From assembly GCA_936450465.1 (NCBI GenBank), contig OW388294.1, positions 66,329,575-66,393,574 on the forward strand: a DNA stretch of 64,000 nt. The letters run 5' to 3'. Shown one piece after another: positions 11,407 through 23,368 of the stretch. The DNA is from Gibbula magus (Eukaryota; Mollusca; Gastropoda; Trochida; Trochidae). The position numbers and the translations under genes are program-made. How positions within the stretch are numbered: position 1 is the stretch's first letter; each line of letters opens with the position of its first letter. The notes beneath the pieces were generated by a model, which made no database searches, had not been told where the DNA came from, and worked only from the letters and a program-made list of their open reading frames with translations.

Positions 11407-12175
11407 CTGAAAGAAAATAAAGAAAAAGAAGATAATATACAAAAATACAAAACAAGATACTGCTCGAAATTAGTATTATAACTTACTATGATCAATTCGT
11501 AATAAAATCATGACAATTTAATATCTCCAGATTTCATAATGTTTGTAAATCTCATCGTGCTAAGACACCTTAGATTAACATGGTGTTCTTTTAATAAACC
11601 ATAATGTTGATAGTCATGTAACTGATGATGTTCAAAATATCCTACAATCTCATTAAAATCAGATCGTAATTAAGTTCCACTACGTTACACACATACCATG
11701 TATATTGTGTAACCAAGTGCAACCAATTACGGCCTTATTTTAATGAGACTGACATATCCTAGTGCTTTTCATGAAAATGGCGTTTCCATTCGTGAACAAT
11801 GATTATCTTATTGGATACGGTCAGATTTTGGTTCGTGAAGTGGCCTTTAGGTCAATAGAACATGTTTGTGTTTTCTCAAATTATATCGAACAACACAAGA
11901 GCTAAACAAGATGACATATCCTACCGGTCAAAAATAATTTGTAAAACATATTTGAAAGATAATGCGGAGTTTCAGGAAGATATGCAACTGAAACAAACCT
12001 ATTCCTGAACAAAGTCCAAATCCAAAACGTTTCTATAGAAACAAAATTTAAAAGGCACCACTTCAGTTAGTGTGTAATACACATCGAAAGTTTAAGTTTG
12101 AAGTTTAAGATAACAGTTCAAACTTTACCCATTTAAGTAGCATAAAGAATTTAAATTTTGACTGTTGTGTATAGA
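11407..12175. mobile_element. Intron segment with MITE family C copy 2 (11645-11751)
   Basis: The MITE has CAATCTCATTAAAATC at the left and TTTTAATGAGACTG at the right, 107 bp. The rest of this intron segment is AT-rich and shows nothing I recognise. Confidence 0.65.
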
Positions 12176-12177
12176 AA

Positions 12178-13207
12178 AACAAGATGTGTTTGTTAAACAC
12201 GGATATACCAAAGTTATGGCCAAGGTTAAAGTTTTCTGAATATTGTCCACTGCGACAAGGTCAAGGTCAAATATGATGACCTCATCTGAAAGGTCTCATC
12301 ACAAGGTATGCACATGCCCAATATGAAAGTCGTAGCTCTGAGCAATCCAAAGTTATGGCCAAGGTTATGTTTTCTGAAGATGTCCACTAGGGAAAGGTCA
12401 AGGTCACAAGGTCAAATATGATGACCTCATCTGAAGGTTTCAGCATTAGGTATACACATGCCAAGTATGAAAGCCGTAGCTCTGAACAATCCAAAGTTAT
12501 GGCCAAGGTTAACGTTTTTTTAATATTGCCCATCGCGTCAAGGTGAAGGTCACAAGGTCAAATAAGATGACATAATCTGAAAGGTCTCATCACAAGGTAT
12601 GCACATGTCAAGTATGAAAGCCCTAGCTCTGAGAAATCTAAAGTTATGGCAAAGGTTAAAGTTTTCTGAAGATGTCCACTGCTGCAATGTCAAGGTCAAG
12701 GTCACAAGGTCAAATATGATGACCTCATCTGAAGGTCTCATCACAAGGTATGCACATGCCAAGTATGAAAGCCGTAAGTCTTAACAATCCAAAGTTATGG
12801 CCAAGGTTAAAGTTTTCTGAAAATGTTCATTGCGGCAAGGTCAAGGTCAAAAGGTCAAATATGATGACCTCATCTGAAAGGTCTCATCACAAGGTATGCA
12901 CATGCCTAGTATGAAAGCTCTAGCTCTGAGCAATCTAAAGTTATTGCCAAGGTTAAAGTTTTCTAAAAATGTTCATTGCGGCAAGGTCAAGGTCAAAAGG
13001 TCAAATATGATGACCTCATCTGAAAGGTCTCATCACAAGGTATGCACATGCCAAGTATAAAAGCCCTAGCTCTGAGCAATCAAAAGTTATGGCAAAGGTT
13101 AAAGTTTTTGTGGACAAACACACAGACAGACAGACGGACGGACGGACGGACAGACGGACAGGTAAAAAACAATATACCCCCGGAATCTCCGATTCGGGGG
13201 CATACAA
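12178..13207. mobile_element. Non-autonomous element with six internal repeats of about 145 bp and a GGAC tail
   Basis: It starts near ACAAGATGTGTTTGTTAAAC. The block CATCTGAAAGGTCTCATCAC recurs near 12284, 12430, 12570, 12728, 12870 and 13018. It ends with a GGAC run (13129-13160) and CCCCCGGAATCTCCGATTCG plus GGGG, a terminal hairpin. No protein is encoded. The GTCAAGGTCA phrases are shared with the elements at 16.0 and 50.8 kb. Confidence 0.65.
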
Positions 13208-13489
13208 ATAAGGCAGATATTGTTTTCTTATTTCTAAATTATTTTGTACTCATCTTGTTGATAATAATTACAAAATGAACATTGAGTATCTATTTTATCA
13301 AAGCTGTTCTTGGATACACAATCAGTCGGTAACCTAAGAACATGTATTCGATGTAAACATTTTTGTTTGTTATATTTATTTTACAAGCGACCTCCTTGAA
13401 ATGTAGAATAATTTACGTTCGGACATTTATCATAAGCCTTATTATCCACAACACAAAACAAGTAGAACATTTATTTTATCTCAACTTAC

Positions 13490-13612
13490 CTAAGCAGGAG
13501 TTGGCATCGGTTCCAATACGGAAGTATTTGAGGTCACAGCCACACGTGTAGCTGCCGATAGTATTGACACACTGCTGCTCACAAGCGTTGGATTGAGAGC
13601 ACTCATCTATAT
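13490..13612 (-). CDS. Exon 15: calcium-binding EGF domain
   Basis: 41 codons, phase 1-1, donor G/GTAAGT, a perfect consensus. It starts (D)IDECSQSNACEQQC, then CVNTIGSYTCGC, and ends NSCL/G. All six cysteines, the calcium motif and the hydroxylation pattern are present. Confidence 0.88.
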
Positions 13613-13639
13613 CTAAAATTTAAAAAAACAAGCGGTTGT

Positions 13640-14075
13640 CACTAAGGTGGCATGATCCCCGCCACAAATTAATATTCATAATGTCAAGTCAGCAAAATCG
13701 AAAGGTTCTAAATCTTCCCTTAAAGAACCATTGGTGTAAGAAAATTATGAGAATCCAATGAATAGTTCTTGTAATATCCCGTTGACAAGCTTAACATGTC
13801 GACAAACTCAAAGTTTCGATGTGACCTTGAGAATAATGCCAATGTCACAAAATCAGCCATTTGCCTTTCTCAGGAGAATCTATGTTTAAAATATGAAGAA
13901 AATCCAGTGAACGGTTCTTGAGATATCTCGCTGACAAGAGTAAAATGACAAAGTCTCGTTGTGACCTTCAAATGAAGGTCAAGGTGACAAAACTCTGTAG
14001 GATCATTGCTCTCCCTATGGTGAATCTATTTGCAAAATATACAACTACTAAACGCGCGGCGGGGGGTAAAAATCG
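13640..14075. mobile_element. Degenerate element with CCCCGCCAC / GCGGCGGGGGG ends
   Basis: The left end is ATGATCCCCGCCAC and the right end CGCGCGGCGGGGGGT. The interior carries GACCTTCAAATGAAGGTCAAG. It looks like a short, worn member of the same broad class as 2910-3813 and 50828-51744. Confidence 0.45.
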
Positions 14076-14310
14076 GTCAATACTGTTTAAGAAAAATCAC
14101 AAACCTGAAAGAAAATAAACGAAGGTCAACATTTTCAACAGGATGTACAGATTTGTTTCAATTGATTCTGGGTACATATCCATGTCAGAGACATACAAGA
14201 ACATGTTGTGTAGACAAACGATTATGATTAACATATTTCCAATTCTGATCTTGAGCCTATTGCTGTAGTATGGTACTTGTATGACCTGTTACCATGGAAT
14301 CTTAAACAAC

Positions 14311-14672
14311 TTAAAGGGGCAGTAGCACGTTTTTTTGCTCAAATTAGTCGATGAAATGTATTTCAAATTTTTTTTCACGAATCATAAAACAGCCTTCTGT
14401 CTTTGGAAAATCAAGTTGAAAATGGGTGTACATGGTTCCATAAAGCAATGGGGATCGTTTTTGTCATTCGAAATAATAAATTGTGTTCACAATAAAATGG
14501 TCGCCATGCAATTTTTGCTTTATATGCAACACCGTTATCAATACTACGGACAATTGGTTTGTGTAATATGATGCTTTACCCTCTAAAGTAAATTTAAATG
14601 GCACAAATTATCATTATAAATAGGAAATTTGAAAAAATAAATTTTGCAAAAAACGTGCTACTGCCCCTTTAA
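14311..14672. mobile_element. TTAA-flanked MITE family B, copy 2
   Basis: 362 bp, ends TTAAAGGGGCAGTAGCACG and CGTGCTACTGCCCCTTTAA, a perfect terminal inverted repeat. The interior matches 5014-5376 in the opposite orientation. Confidence 0.8.
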
Positions 14673-15137
14673 ACTATTACAGCTAAGCTAGAAAAAATCC
14701 CACTTACACAACATATTACAATTCACTTTAGTAATGCATATATGATTTCCAGATAGTATAATTTGAATATATATAAGAGATGTTAACACTCAACACTTAC
14801 ATCATCAAACATGCCTATACTTAAACACACATCTGGTCAATTTCTTATGTCGAACTTTACGTGACAGTTCTCAGTAATGAGAGGTTCTAGATGACAAATT
14901 TGCAGGTTGTTATGGGAGATAAGTCCAGTTGATAAACAATGGGAGGTAACTCTACACGGGGTCTTGGCGAACAGTTGTGCGATATAACTTAACATGGAGA
15001 ACAATGAGAGATTACTCTCATAATGACGGAAATGAAAGGGAGATAACTCTAGATGAAGACATATTTGAGAAGAGAAAATGAAGCTGACTCCAGATGGAGA
15101 AGCAACGTGAGATTAATTCAAGATGAGATTGACATAC

Positions 15138-15260
15138 CGTTACATTTCTTACGATCTGAACCAAGGGTATATCCAGATTGGCAAGAACAGTAGGCACTCC
15201 CCTCAGTGTTCACACATATATCAGAGCATCGGAAATTGTTGTTGCTGCATTCATTTATAT
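15138..15260 (-). CDS. Exon 14: EGF domain, first of the third block
   Basis: 41 codons, phase 1-1, donor G/GTATGT. It starts (D)INECSNNNFRCSDIC, then CVNTEGSAYCSC, and ends KKCN/G. It shares the GSAxC deviation with exon 7, which follows the previous cysteine-rich module. Confidence 0.87.
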
Positions 15261-15307
15261 CTGTAAAACCAATATTTAGCGATTATTACAAGAGTAAGTG
15301 TATCATC

Positions 15308-15406
15308 ATTCCGGTTCCCGGAGTCTGTTGCGTTGCGTAACTGGCGACTGGCTATTAATAAACCAGTCGCCAGTTACGCAGCGCAACAGACTCCGGGAAC
15401 CAGAAT
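15308..15406. repeat. Near-perfect hairpin, 44-nt arms and 11-nt loop
   Basis: The left arm 15308-15351 and right arm 15363-15406 are complementary with two mismatches. The loop is CTATTAATAAA. The arms are GC-rich (CGGTTCCCGGAGTCTG) in an AT-rich intron. It lies 48 bp upstream, in transcription terms, of exon 14. Confidence 0.85.
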
Positions 15407-15807
15407 GGTGTATCATACGACACTTAAATCACGTCAAATTGTCAGCATACTGGTCTGTTTCTGCTGCCAAAGTCTGCTTGACATTTAAACGCTCTATGAC
15501 GTCACACAAGAGACAGGTCAGATGACACTTTCTTCAAGAAATCTACACAAGCTATCAAGAGGTCACAAAGGTTTGATGATCATGAGAAACCCTTTCACAC
15601 TTTTATATCAAATAAGTGGGCCAGCATTTGTCGAGAATAAATTATTTAAGGTAGTTTCACTTATATTTATTTGAGCGAATGACAAATGGTACATTCGAAT
15701 CATCTATGTAAACATTCTTTGGACATCACTTCATTTAAAGTAATTTCTTTGAAAACGAAACCCTTAGATATCGAAGATGGGTTCTTTTCCCCACCATGAT
15801 TCTCTAC

Positions 15808-15963
15808 CTCTGCATTGCACGTTATATGCCAGGTTTCCATAGTAACCGCTGCGACATTTACAGTCTCCCTTGGATTTGGTCGCGGTGCCGGTAGTTGTAG
15901 AGTATTTTGGACATCTCTTACACACCGTGTCCTCCAAAGACCGATAGTAGCCACGCAAGCATG
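15808..15963 (-). CDS. Exon 13: Ephrin_rec_like (GCC2_GCC3) cysteine-rich domain
   Basis: 52 codons, phase 1-1, acceptor GTTACAG and donor G/GTAGAG. Pattern: CLRGYYRS, CKRCPKYST, GDCKCRSGYYG, VQCR/G. This is the best match of the three to the family form C-x2-G-x-Y, CxxCP, CxCxxGY. Confidence 0.86.
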
Positions 15964-16012
15964 CTGTAACAAAAATAGAGCACTTTAATGTCTAAAATAT
16001 ATGATAATAACT

Positions 16013-17544
16013 AGAATAGCGTTTGCGGGACACCGCAAAAGCAGAGCAGCTCCGAAACTTTGGGTCTCGCCTTTCCCTGTTCCGCCTTCTCCTCAACATA
16101 AATAAAAAGGGAATTTCTTTTGACAATTTTTTTTTCATTATTCAAGTTATTCTAACAAGTTGAATCATCACTGGGGTCACTTTTTACAACTTTGTTCTTA
16201 AAACCTATTTCTCATTTCAAAATTGGATCAACAGATTAACACAGCCTTTACCAATATCTCATGACCTTGAACTTTGACCTTCAAGGTCACACCATCAATG
16301 AATTCTTTTCATTGTGTATAACAATCAGGCAATGACTCAAAGTGTTCATTGTTAGCATAAGGCATATTCACAATAGCACGCTTAATTTGTGAACTTGCTG
16401 TGACCTTGACCTTTGAAAGATTTCAGCAAAAACGTTTTCAAATCTTGGTCTTTCTTCAAAGTTGATATATACCAAGTAAGGGTCTGATAGCACAGAAGTT
16501 GTTGAAGTTATCGTGTTTACAAGGATTTTTGTAGTGATTTCAGAACTCATGACCATGACCTTTGACCTTGAATGTGAACATGTCAAAATCATTCCTGAGA
16601 TTTATAAGAAAGAAGCTACATGTATGAGATGTTGATACCTTCATGGAAAAAAGTTATTTAGTGATTTCAGAACTGGTGACCTTGACCCTATCTCGTGACC
16701 TTGACCTTTAAAAGTCAAGGTCACACAATCAGTGATCACTTTTCATTGTGTATAACAATCATGTAATGATTCAAAGTGATAATAGTTGAAATAAGACATT
16801 TCGCAAAAGCATGTTTAAGTCTTGCCCTCGCTGTGACCTTGACCTTTGACGGATGTTAACGAAAACCTTATCAAATCTTGGCCTTTATCCATAGTTGATA
16901 TACACAAAATAAGAGCCTGATAGCACAAATATTTTTCAAGTTATCATGTTTACAAGGATTTCTTTAGCAATTTCAGAACTTGTGACCTTGACCTTTGACC
17001 TTGAATGTGAAGATGTCAAAATCATCCATCAGGTTTATAAGAAAGAAGCTATGTATATGAGGTGTTAATACCTTCTTGGGAAAAGGTTATTTAGTAATTT
17101 CAGAACTGGTGACCTTGACCATATTTCGTGACCTTGACCTTTTAAATTCAAGGTCACACAATCAGTGATCACTTTTCATTGTGTATAACAATCATGTAAT
17201 GATTAAAAGTGTTAATAGTTGAAATAAGACATTTTCGCAAAAGCATGCTTAAGTTGTGCCCTCGCTGTGACCTTGACCTTTGATGGATGTTAGCGAAAAC
17301 CTTATCAAATCTTGGCCTTTCTCCATAGTTGATGTACACCAAATAAGAGCCTGATAGTACAAATATTTTTCAAGTTATCGTGTTTACAAGAATTTTTTTA
17401 GCGATTTCAGAACTCGTGACCTTGACCTTTGACCTTAAAAATAAACATGTCAAAAAAATTCCCCAGGGGCATAAGTAAGAAGTTATGTGTATGAGTTCTC
17501 AAAACCTTTTAGGAAAAAAGTTATAGCGAATACAAAACGCGCGT

Positions 17545-17578
<34 letters not shown>

Positions 17579-17637
17579 CGGAAACTGCACAAAAACTGAT
17601 AGCAGCTCCGACTAAGTCGGAGCTGCTAATTAATAAA
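16013..17637. mobile_element. Element with AGCAGCTCCGA-type ends, three internal repeats and a CGG run
   Basis: The left side reads GCAGAGCAGCTCCGAAAC; the right side folds as GCAGCTCCGACTAAGTCGGA. Three blocks of about 540 bp contain GTGACCTTGACCTTTGA and CATTGTGTATAACAATCA. A CGG trinucleotide run of about 12 units (17538-17576) precedes the right end. No coding frame is visible. Confidence 0.65.
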
Positions 17638-17764
17638 TATTGATGTAAAAATATTTCCCTTTTGGGCAATAATGTGTCATGTTACCTTATTGTAAGTAAC
17701 GCAGTCAGTTAGGTATGTAGGACGCACGGGTTCAGTTATACCTTTTCCCGTCAGTCAAGGCAAG

Positions 17765-17868
17765 CAATCTCATTAAAATCAGATCGTAATTATACAGCAT
17801 CACGTTAAACATAACCGTTTGTCATTAACGTAGTGCAGCATAATTTCGGTTTTATTTTAATGAGATTG
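17765..17868. mobile_element. MITE family C, copy 3 (104 bp)
   Basis: The ends CAATCTCATTAAAATC and TTTTAATGAGATTG form an inverted repeat. The interior contains ATCACGTTAA and TTAACGTAGTG, a second inverted pair. Confidence 0.75.
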
Positions 17869-17968
17869 CCAGGTAAAGCAAATAAAATATTCAGCTAATC
17901 AGACCTGAAAGGCTCAATTAGCTAATATCATGGCATATGTCCAGGGTAACATCAACCGTCTATAAACG

Positions 17969-18313
17969 TTAAAGGGGCAGTAGCACGTTTTTTTGATGAA
18001 ATAAGTCGATAGAATGAATAGAAAAATAATGTCACCAATAGTAAATCGTCCTTCTCTCTTCGGAAAAGAAAGATAAGATGAGTGTACATGATTCCGTAAA
18101 GCCATTGGTATCGTTTTTGTCATTCGAAATAATAAATTGTGTTCACAATAAAATGGCCGCCACGTAATTTTTGATTTATACGCAACACCGTTTTTACAAT
18201 TGCTTTTAATTAATTTGTTTAAAACAATGTTTTACCCTCTAAGGTAAATATAAATGATATAAACTGTCATTATAAAAGGGAAATTTGCAAAAAACGTGCT
18301 ACTGCCCCTTTAA
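17969..18313. mobile_element. TTAA-flanked MITE family B, copy 3
   Basis: 345 bp, ends TTAAAGGGGCAGTAGCACG and CGTGCTACTGCCCCTTTAA. It shares its right TTAA with the next copy. Confidence 0.8.
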
Positions 18314-18672
18314 AGGGACAGTAGCACGTTTTTTCGCTCAAATAAGTCGATGAAATGTATTTAAAAAATAATTTCACAAATCATAAAACAGCCTTCTGTC
18401 TTTGGAAAATCAAGTTAAAAATGGGTGTACATTGTTCCTTAAAGCAATGTGGATCGTTTTTGTCATTCGAAATAATAAATTGTGTTCACAATAAAATGGC
18501 CGCCATGCAATTTTTGCTTTATACGCAACACCGTTAACACCTACTACGGGCAATTGGTTTGTGTAATAGGATGCTTTACCCTCTAAAGTAAATTTCAATG
18601 GCACAAACTATCATTATAAATAGGAAATTTGAAAAAAATAATTTTGCAAAAAACGTGCCACTGCTCCTTTAA
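18310..18672. mobile_element. TTAA-flanked MITE family B, copy 4, abutting copy 3
   Basis: 363 bp, begins TTAAAGGGACAGTAGCACG and ends CGTGCCACTGCTCCTTTAA. It starts on the same TTAA that ends copy 3, so one inserted at the edge of the other. Confidence 0.8.
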
Positions 18673-19274
18673 GTCGGCTCCAGAGAGAAATATTTTGTAC
18701 AAACTACTCGGCTCTAATAAAGATTGTACATATTTGTTGATTCTGTGGCTTCTTCTAAAACATCTATAGCTAAAGCTCAAGTATGCTAAAATCGTATGTA
18801 CAGACTCCTTGGCTAACATGTATTATGAACTGTAGTTTTTGCGTCTCTGCGGCCTTTAACATGGACCACGGGACCACGTCATAAAACCTATTTTCGTGTT
18901 CTCCAGGATCTATATTGTTGCACTTTCACAGTGAAGTCAGAATATATTAACAATGTTATACAATAAAAGAAAGATTATATTTAATTTGATAGTAATGAGT
19001 GATTCCAAAGTGAGAACCGATTGGAAATATATGCTATGCTAAGTAAGGGAAAATACAATACCTAATAAGCTACAGAGTCAATTTACGAAGGAATCAAAGT
19101 CTATCTTAAGAACCCCCTGAAGAATATGAAGACTACCGACACGTACATTATAATATGTAAACAGTCGGCACTCAACATCGATTATACACAGGTGAAACGT
19201 ATATATGTTTAGATATTCAAGTGGATATAGACACTATACATATAATACAGAGAAGGTAAGTTACGAGTACTCAC
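18673..19274. other. Intron sequence without recognised feature
   Basis: Unique-looking AT-rich sequence between the MITE pair and exon 12. Nothing is supported here. Confidence 0.4.
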
Positions 19275-19400
19275 GGACACATTTCCCATTCCTTGCTTTC
19301 CTGTAGCCCGCGTGGCATTCACACCGGTAGCTCCCAGGTAGGTTGGTACATTTCTGTTCACACAAACTCTTGTTGGCGTTGTCTGCGCACTCGTCGATAT
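19275..19400 (-). CDS. Exon 12: calcium-binding EGF domain, last of the second EGF block
   Basis: 42 codons, phase 1-1, donor C/GTGAGT. It starts (D)IDECADNANKSLCEQKC, then CTNLPGSYRCEC, and ends NGKCV. Joined to exon 13 it reads KCVPC. The short GKC ending matches exon 19, the last EGF before the third cysteine-rich module, and is a signature of this position in the block. Confidence 0.88.
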
Positions 19401-20454
19401 CTAAATCATAAAATTGTCTTTGCCCCTTATACGTTCCTAAATATATGTGGTCACACATGAGATTCAATGAGCCAGACTGACTTGCAAGCCATCGATCTTT
19501 GCTACTGGCCCCATCTGAACTTACAGCACCCTGCTCCATCCGGGTATTTGTAATGAGATTGCTCCAGCAGTACATTGTTTGTCTTCGTGAATGTTGGACC
19601 TAACCATATCCATACTTATAGTGACATTGTTTTTTTCAGACATCTTATTTGGCTTTTACACATGACAAAATACAGTGTGCTAATTTAAGTTCAAATAATC
19701 TCACTTGTCTTGTACACTGTCAGCCAAAAGAAACGCCTACTTGATTTTCCTTAAAATGAAAGATGAAATAATTTCTAAAATGTAAATGATGGTGGTCTCC
19801 ACGTTATGCTGAAACAATAATTAATATGAAAGTCCATTGAAACCGTGGAATAACTGTGATTCGAGTCAATAACATTCATGAAAACCACGACCAATGAAGA
19901 ACGCTATTTCCTGTTGATTCCCTTGCGCACCGTAACCACGTACATCTGTAGTGCCATCAACACTTAAATGCGAATGTGTGCCTGTATTGTTGCTCGTGGC
20001 TGTATGGAAATCGGTTTCAAATGTTTTCTGACCAAGCACTGATCGAAAACTGAACAATTATGTTGTCTATTTCAACAATCGTCATTCTTTTATGACATGA
20101 CGATTTCTGAAATTTAAATATAGTATGCAGAAATGGTATATTCAACCTTTAATACCATTAATTGTATGACGATCACTTGTTTCAATGCTTAAAAGTTACG
20201 GCATGTAGACGCTAACATTACTCGCCCCATGTACATACTGATTTTATGACCCAAATAAAAAAGTATTTATGTCTACTCCTGTAGATACATTTCCAAAATA
20301 GCCTTTGATTTTAATGACGTCAAATGATGAGTAAAGAGTCATGGTGAAAAATATACTCCATACTTTAACATGCGGCATAACACATAGTAACAATACCGTC
20401 AGATATCCTCACACACCTGGCGGTATATCACAGTGAATGCATGCAAGATAGAGT
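19401..20454. other. Intron sequence, one mariner-like half end
   Basis: At 19715 the phrase CACTGTCAGCCAAAAGAAAC resembles the terminal repeats at 50427 and 53457, but I do not find its partner end. Otherwise no feature is seen. Confidence 0.3.
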
Positions 20455-22437
20455 CACTGTCTGGTGAATAAATTTATGGTTATGTAGGGGCTTACCAACA
20501 CAGCTGAATAAATGTTATGGTACATACAAATTGCAAGCTTACTAGCATAGCTAATGGTAAATACCAAACTTACTAACACGGATGAATACTTCATGGCAGT
20601 AAGAGGAGCAAAAGTACAGCTGAATACATTCATTATATATATCGTAAATACCAACCTTACCAACACAGCTGAATACATGTATGGTAAATACCAATTGCAA
20701 GCTTGCCAACGCATCTGAATAGATCAAATGGTAAGTACCAAGCTTACTAACACAGGTAAATACATTATATGGCATAAAACATACAGTAAGAGGAGCAAAG
20801 ACATCTCACCAACACAACTGAATATATTATATGGTAAATACCAACCTTACCAACACAGCTGAATATATTATATGGTAAATACCAACCCTACCAACACAGC
20901 TGAATATATTATATGGTAAATATCAACCTTACCAACACAGCTGAATATAATATATGGTAAATACCAACCTTACCAACACAGCTGAATACATTAAATGGTA
21001 TATACCAACCTTACCAACACAGCTGAATATATTATATGGTAAATACCAACCTTACCAACACAGCTGAATATATTATATGATAAATACCAACCTTACCAAC
21101 ACAGCTGAATATATATGGTAAATACCAACCTTACCAACACAGGTGAATATATTATATGGTAAATACCAACCTTACCAACACAGCTGAATACATTATATGG
21201 TAAATACCAACCTTACCAACACAACTGAATATATTATATGGTAAATACCAACCTTACCAACACAGCTGAATATATTATATGGTAAATACCAACCTTACCA
21301 ACACAGCTGAATATATTATATGATAAATACCAACCTTACCAACACAGCTGAATATATTATATGGTAAATACCAACCCTACCAACACAGCTGAATATATTA
21401 TATGGTAAATATCAACCTTACCAACACAGCTGAATATAATATATGGTAAATACCAACCTTACCAACACAGCTGAATACATTAAATGGTATATACCAACCT
21501 TACCAACACAGCTGAATATATTATATGGTAAATACCAACCTTACCAACACAGCTGAATATATTATATGATAAATACCAACCTTACCAACACAGCTGAATA
21601 TATATGGTAAATACCAACCTTACCAACACAGGTGAATATATTATATGGTAAATACCAACCTTACCAACACAGCTGAATACATTATATGGTAAATACCAAC
21701 CTTACCAACACAACTGAATATATTATATGGTAAATACCAACCTTACCAACACAGCTGAATATATTATATGGTAAATACCAACCTTACCAACACAGCTGAA
21801 TATATTATATGGTAAATACCAACCTTACCAACACAGCTGAATATATTATATGGTAAAAACCAACCTTACCAACACAGCTGAATATATTATATGGTAAATA
21901 CCAACCTTACCAACACAGGTGAATATATTATATGGTAAATACCAACCTTACCAACACAGCTGAAAACATTATATGGTAAATATCAACCTTACCAACACAG
22001 CTGAATATATTATATGGTAAATACCAACCTTACCAACACAGCTGAATATATTATATGGTAAATACCAACCTTACCAACACAGCTGAATATATTTTATGGT
22101 AAATACCAATTGCAAGCTTACCAACAAATCTGAATAAATCAAATGGTAAGTACCAAGCTTACTAACACAGCTGAATATATTTTATGGTAAATACCAATTG
22201 CAAGCTTACCAACATATCTGAATAGATCAAATGGTAAGTACCAAGCTTACTAACACAGATCTGGGACATTATATAGAATGTCGCTGCACAGATGAATACA
22301 TTATATGGCATAAAACATACCGTAAGAGGAGTAAAAAAACAATCAGGGATCGACATTCTTACATGAGGTAGGATAAATGGTAAATACCAACCTTACCAAC
22401 ACCGTTGAATAATTTATATGGTAAATATCAAACATAC
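20455..22437. repeat. 41-bp satellite carrying a copy of the exon 11 donor in each unit
   Basis: The core (about 20801-22110) has about 32 units, period 41 bp; degenerate units flank it on both sides. Read on the gene strand each unit contains TTCAGCTGTGTTG/GTAAGG, which equals the last 13 coding bases of exon 11 followed by a GT donor. A longer block of about 489 bp is itself duplicated (the variant TTAAATGGTATATACC occurs at 20991 and 21480). The array begins immediately at the exon 11 border. Confidence 0.92.
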
Positions 22438-22563
22438 CAACACAGCTGAATCCATCTTTGGAGGTTGCGTATCCCTTCTCCTTACACTGGCAGTGGAAAC
22501 TCCCCACAGTGTTGACACATCCCTCCTCGCACATGCTCTCTCCCTCCATACATTCGTTTACAT
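22438..22563 (-). CDS. Exon 11: calcium-binding EGF domain; its 3' edge is the seed of the 41-bp satellite
   Basis: 42 codons, phase 1-1, donor TTG/GTATGT. It starts (D)VNECMEGESMCEEGC, then CVNTVGSFHCQC, and ends GFSCV/G. The terminal coding bases TTCAGCTGTGTTG and the adjacent donor recur in each 41-bp unit of the array that begins right after the exon. Confidence 0.88.
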
Positions 22564-23210
22564 CTGGGGTAGAAGTACTAGCCAATCAGAATGGTCCGTC
22601 ACAGTCACGTGACAATGAGTATGTCATGTTGTTTTATCACAAAATTATTTGTTTCAATATGATACCAATAGCTACAGACATGAGGAATAATTTTCATAAC
22701 ACGACAATCCGTTTGTAAAGTAAAGTCTTCGATAAAGGTATATTGTTGCAACATATCTGGTGAAAGCATCATCAGTAATGTATTTACATAGTCTGGTTAC
22801 TCTGAAAGCCTAAAGCCATATCTTGGTTAAGCGAGTAAAGTCTTCGATAAACATATTGTGGCAAAACACCTCGTGAAAGCACGTACTATTCGGTACATGT
22901 ATATACATTTATCATCCAAAACTGGTTCCAACAGTAGATAATGCTTGTGTGAGATCAAGCGATATCTACAAGATATCGTTACAATCAAATCGTCATAATC
23001 CTAACACATCATCAATTAATGACATCACAAGGCTTTGACATCACTGAGAATACTGCTAACAATGCTATGACGTAAGTTGATGACGTAACAATGCTATGAC
23101 GCCATAATGCAATGTTATGACCTCACTGAGATCACTGCTGAAGAAGTTCAATGGCACTTCATTCCTTTGTTAATAATTGTTGAAGAATGATTTTGAATGA
23201 TAAATAAAAT
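22564..23210. other. Short intron segment without recognised feature
   Basis: It contains two loosely similar phrases (AAAGTCTTCGATAAA at about 22723 and 22838), a hint of local duplication. No gene is seen. Confidence 0.35.
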
Positions 23211-23347
23211 GTTACCCTCGTGTCTTCTGATATAAAATATATCAACACTCATTGATTAAAGTAAAAATTTCCTCGGCAAGCCTCGGATATTTGTAACTTT
23301 AATCAACTCGTGTTGCTTTATTTGATATCAGAAGACACTTGGGTGAG
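23211..23347. mobile_element. Fold-back element beside exon 10
   Basis: The arm GTGTCTTCTGATATAAAATA (from about 23220) is complementary to TTGATATCAGAAGACAC near 23340. The loop contains CTCGGCAAGCCTCGG. It ends about 20 nt from the exon 10 donor. A half copy occurs at 24795-24850. Confidence 0.65.
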
Positions 23348-23368
23348 GTTCTCTATGTCATTCCTTAC

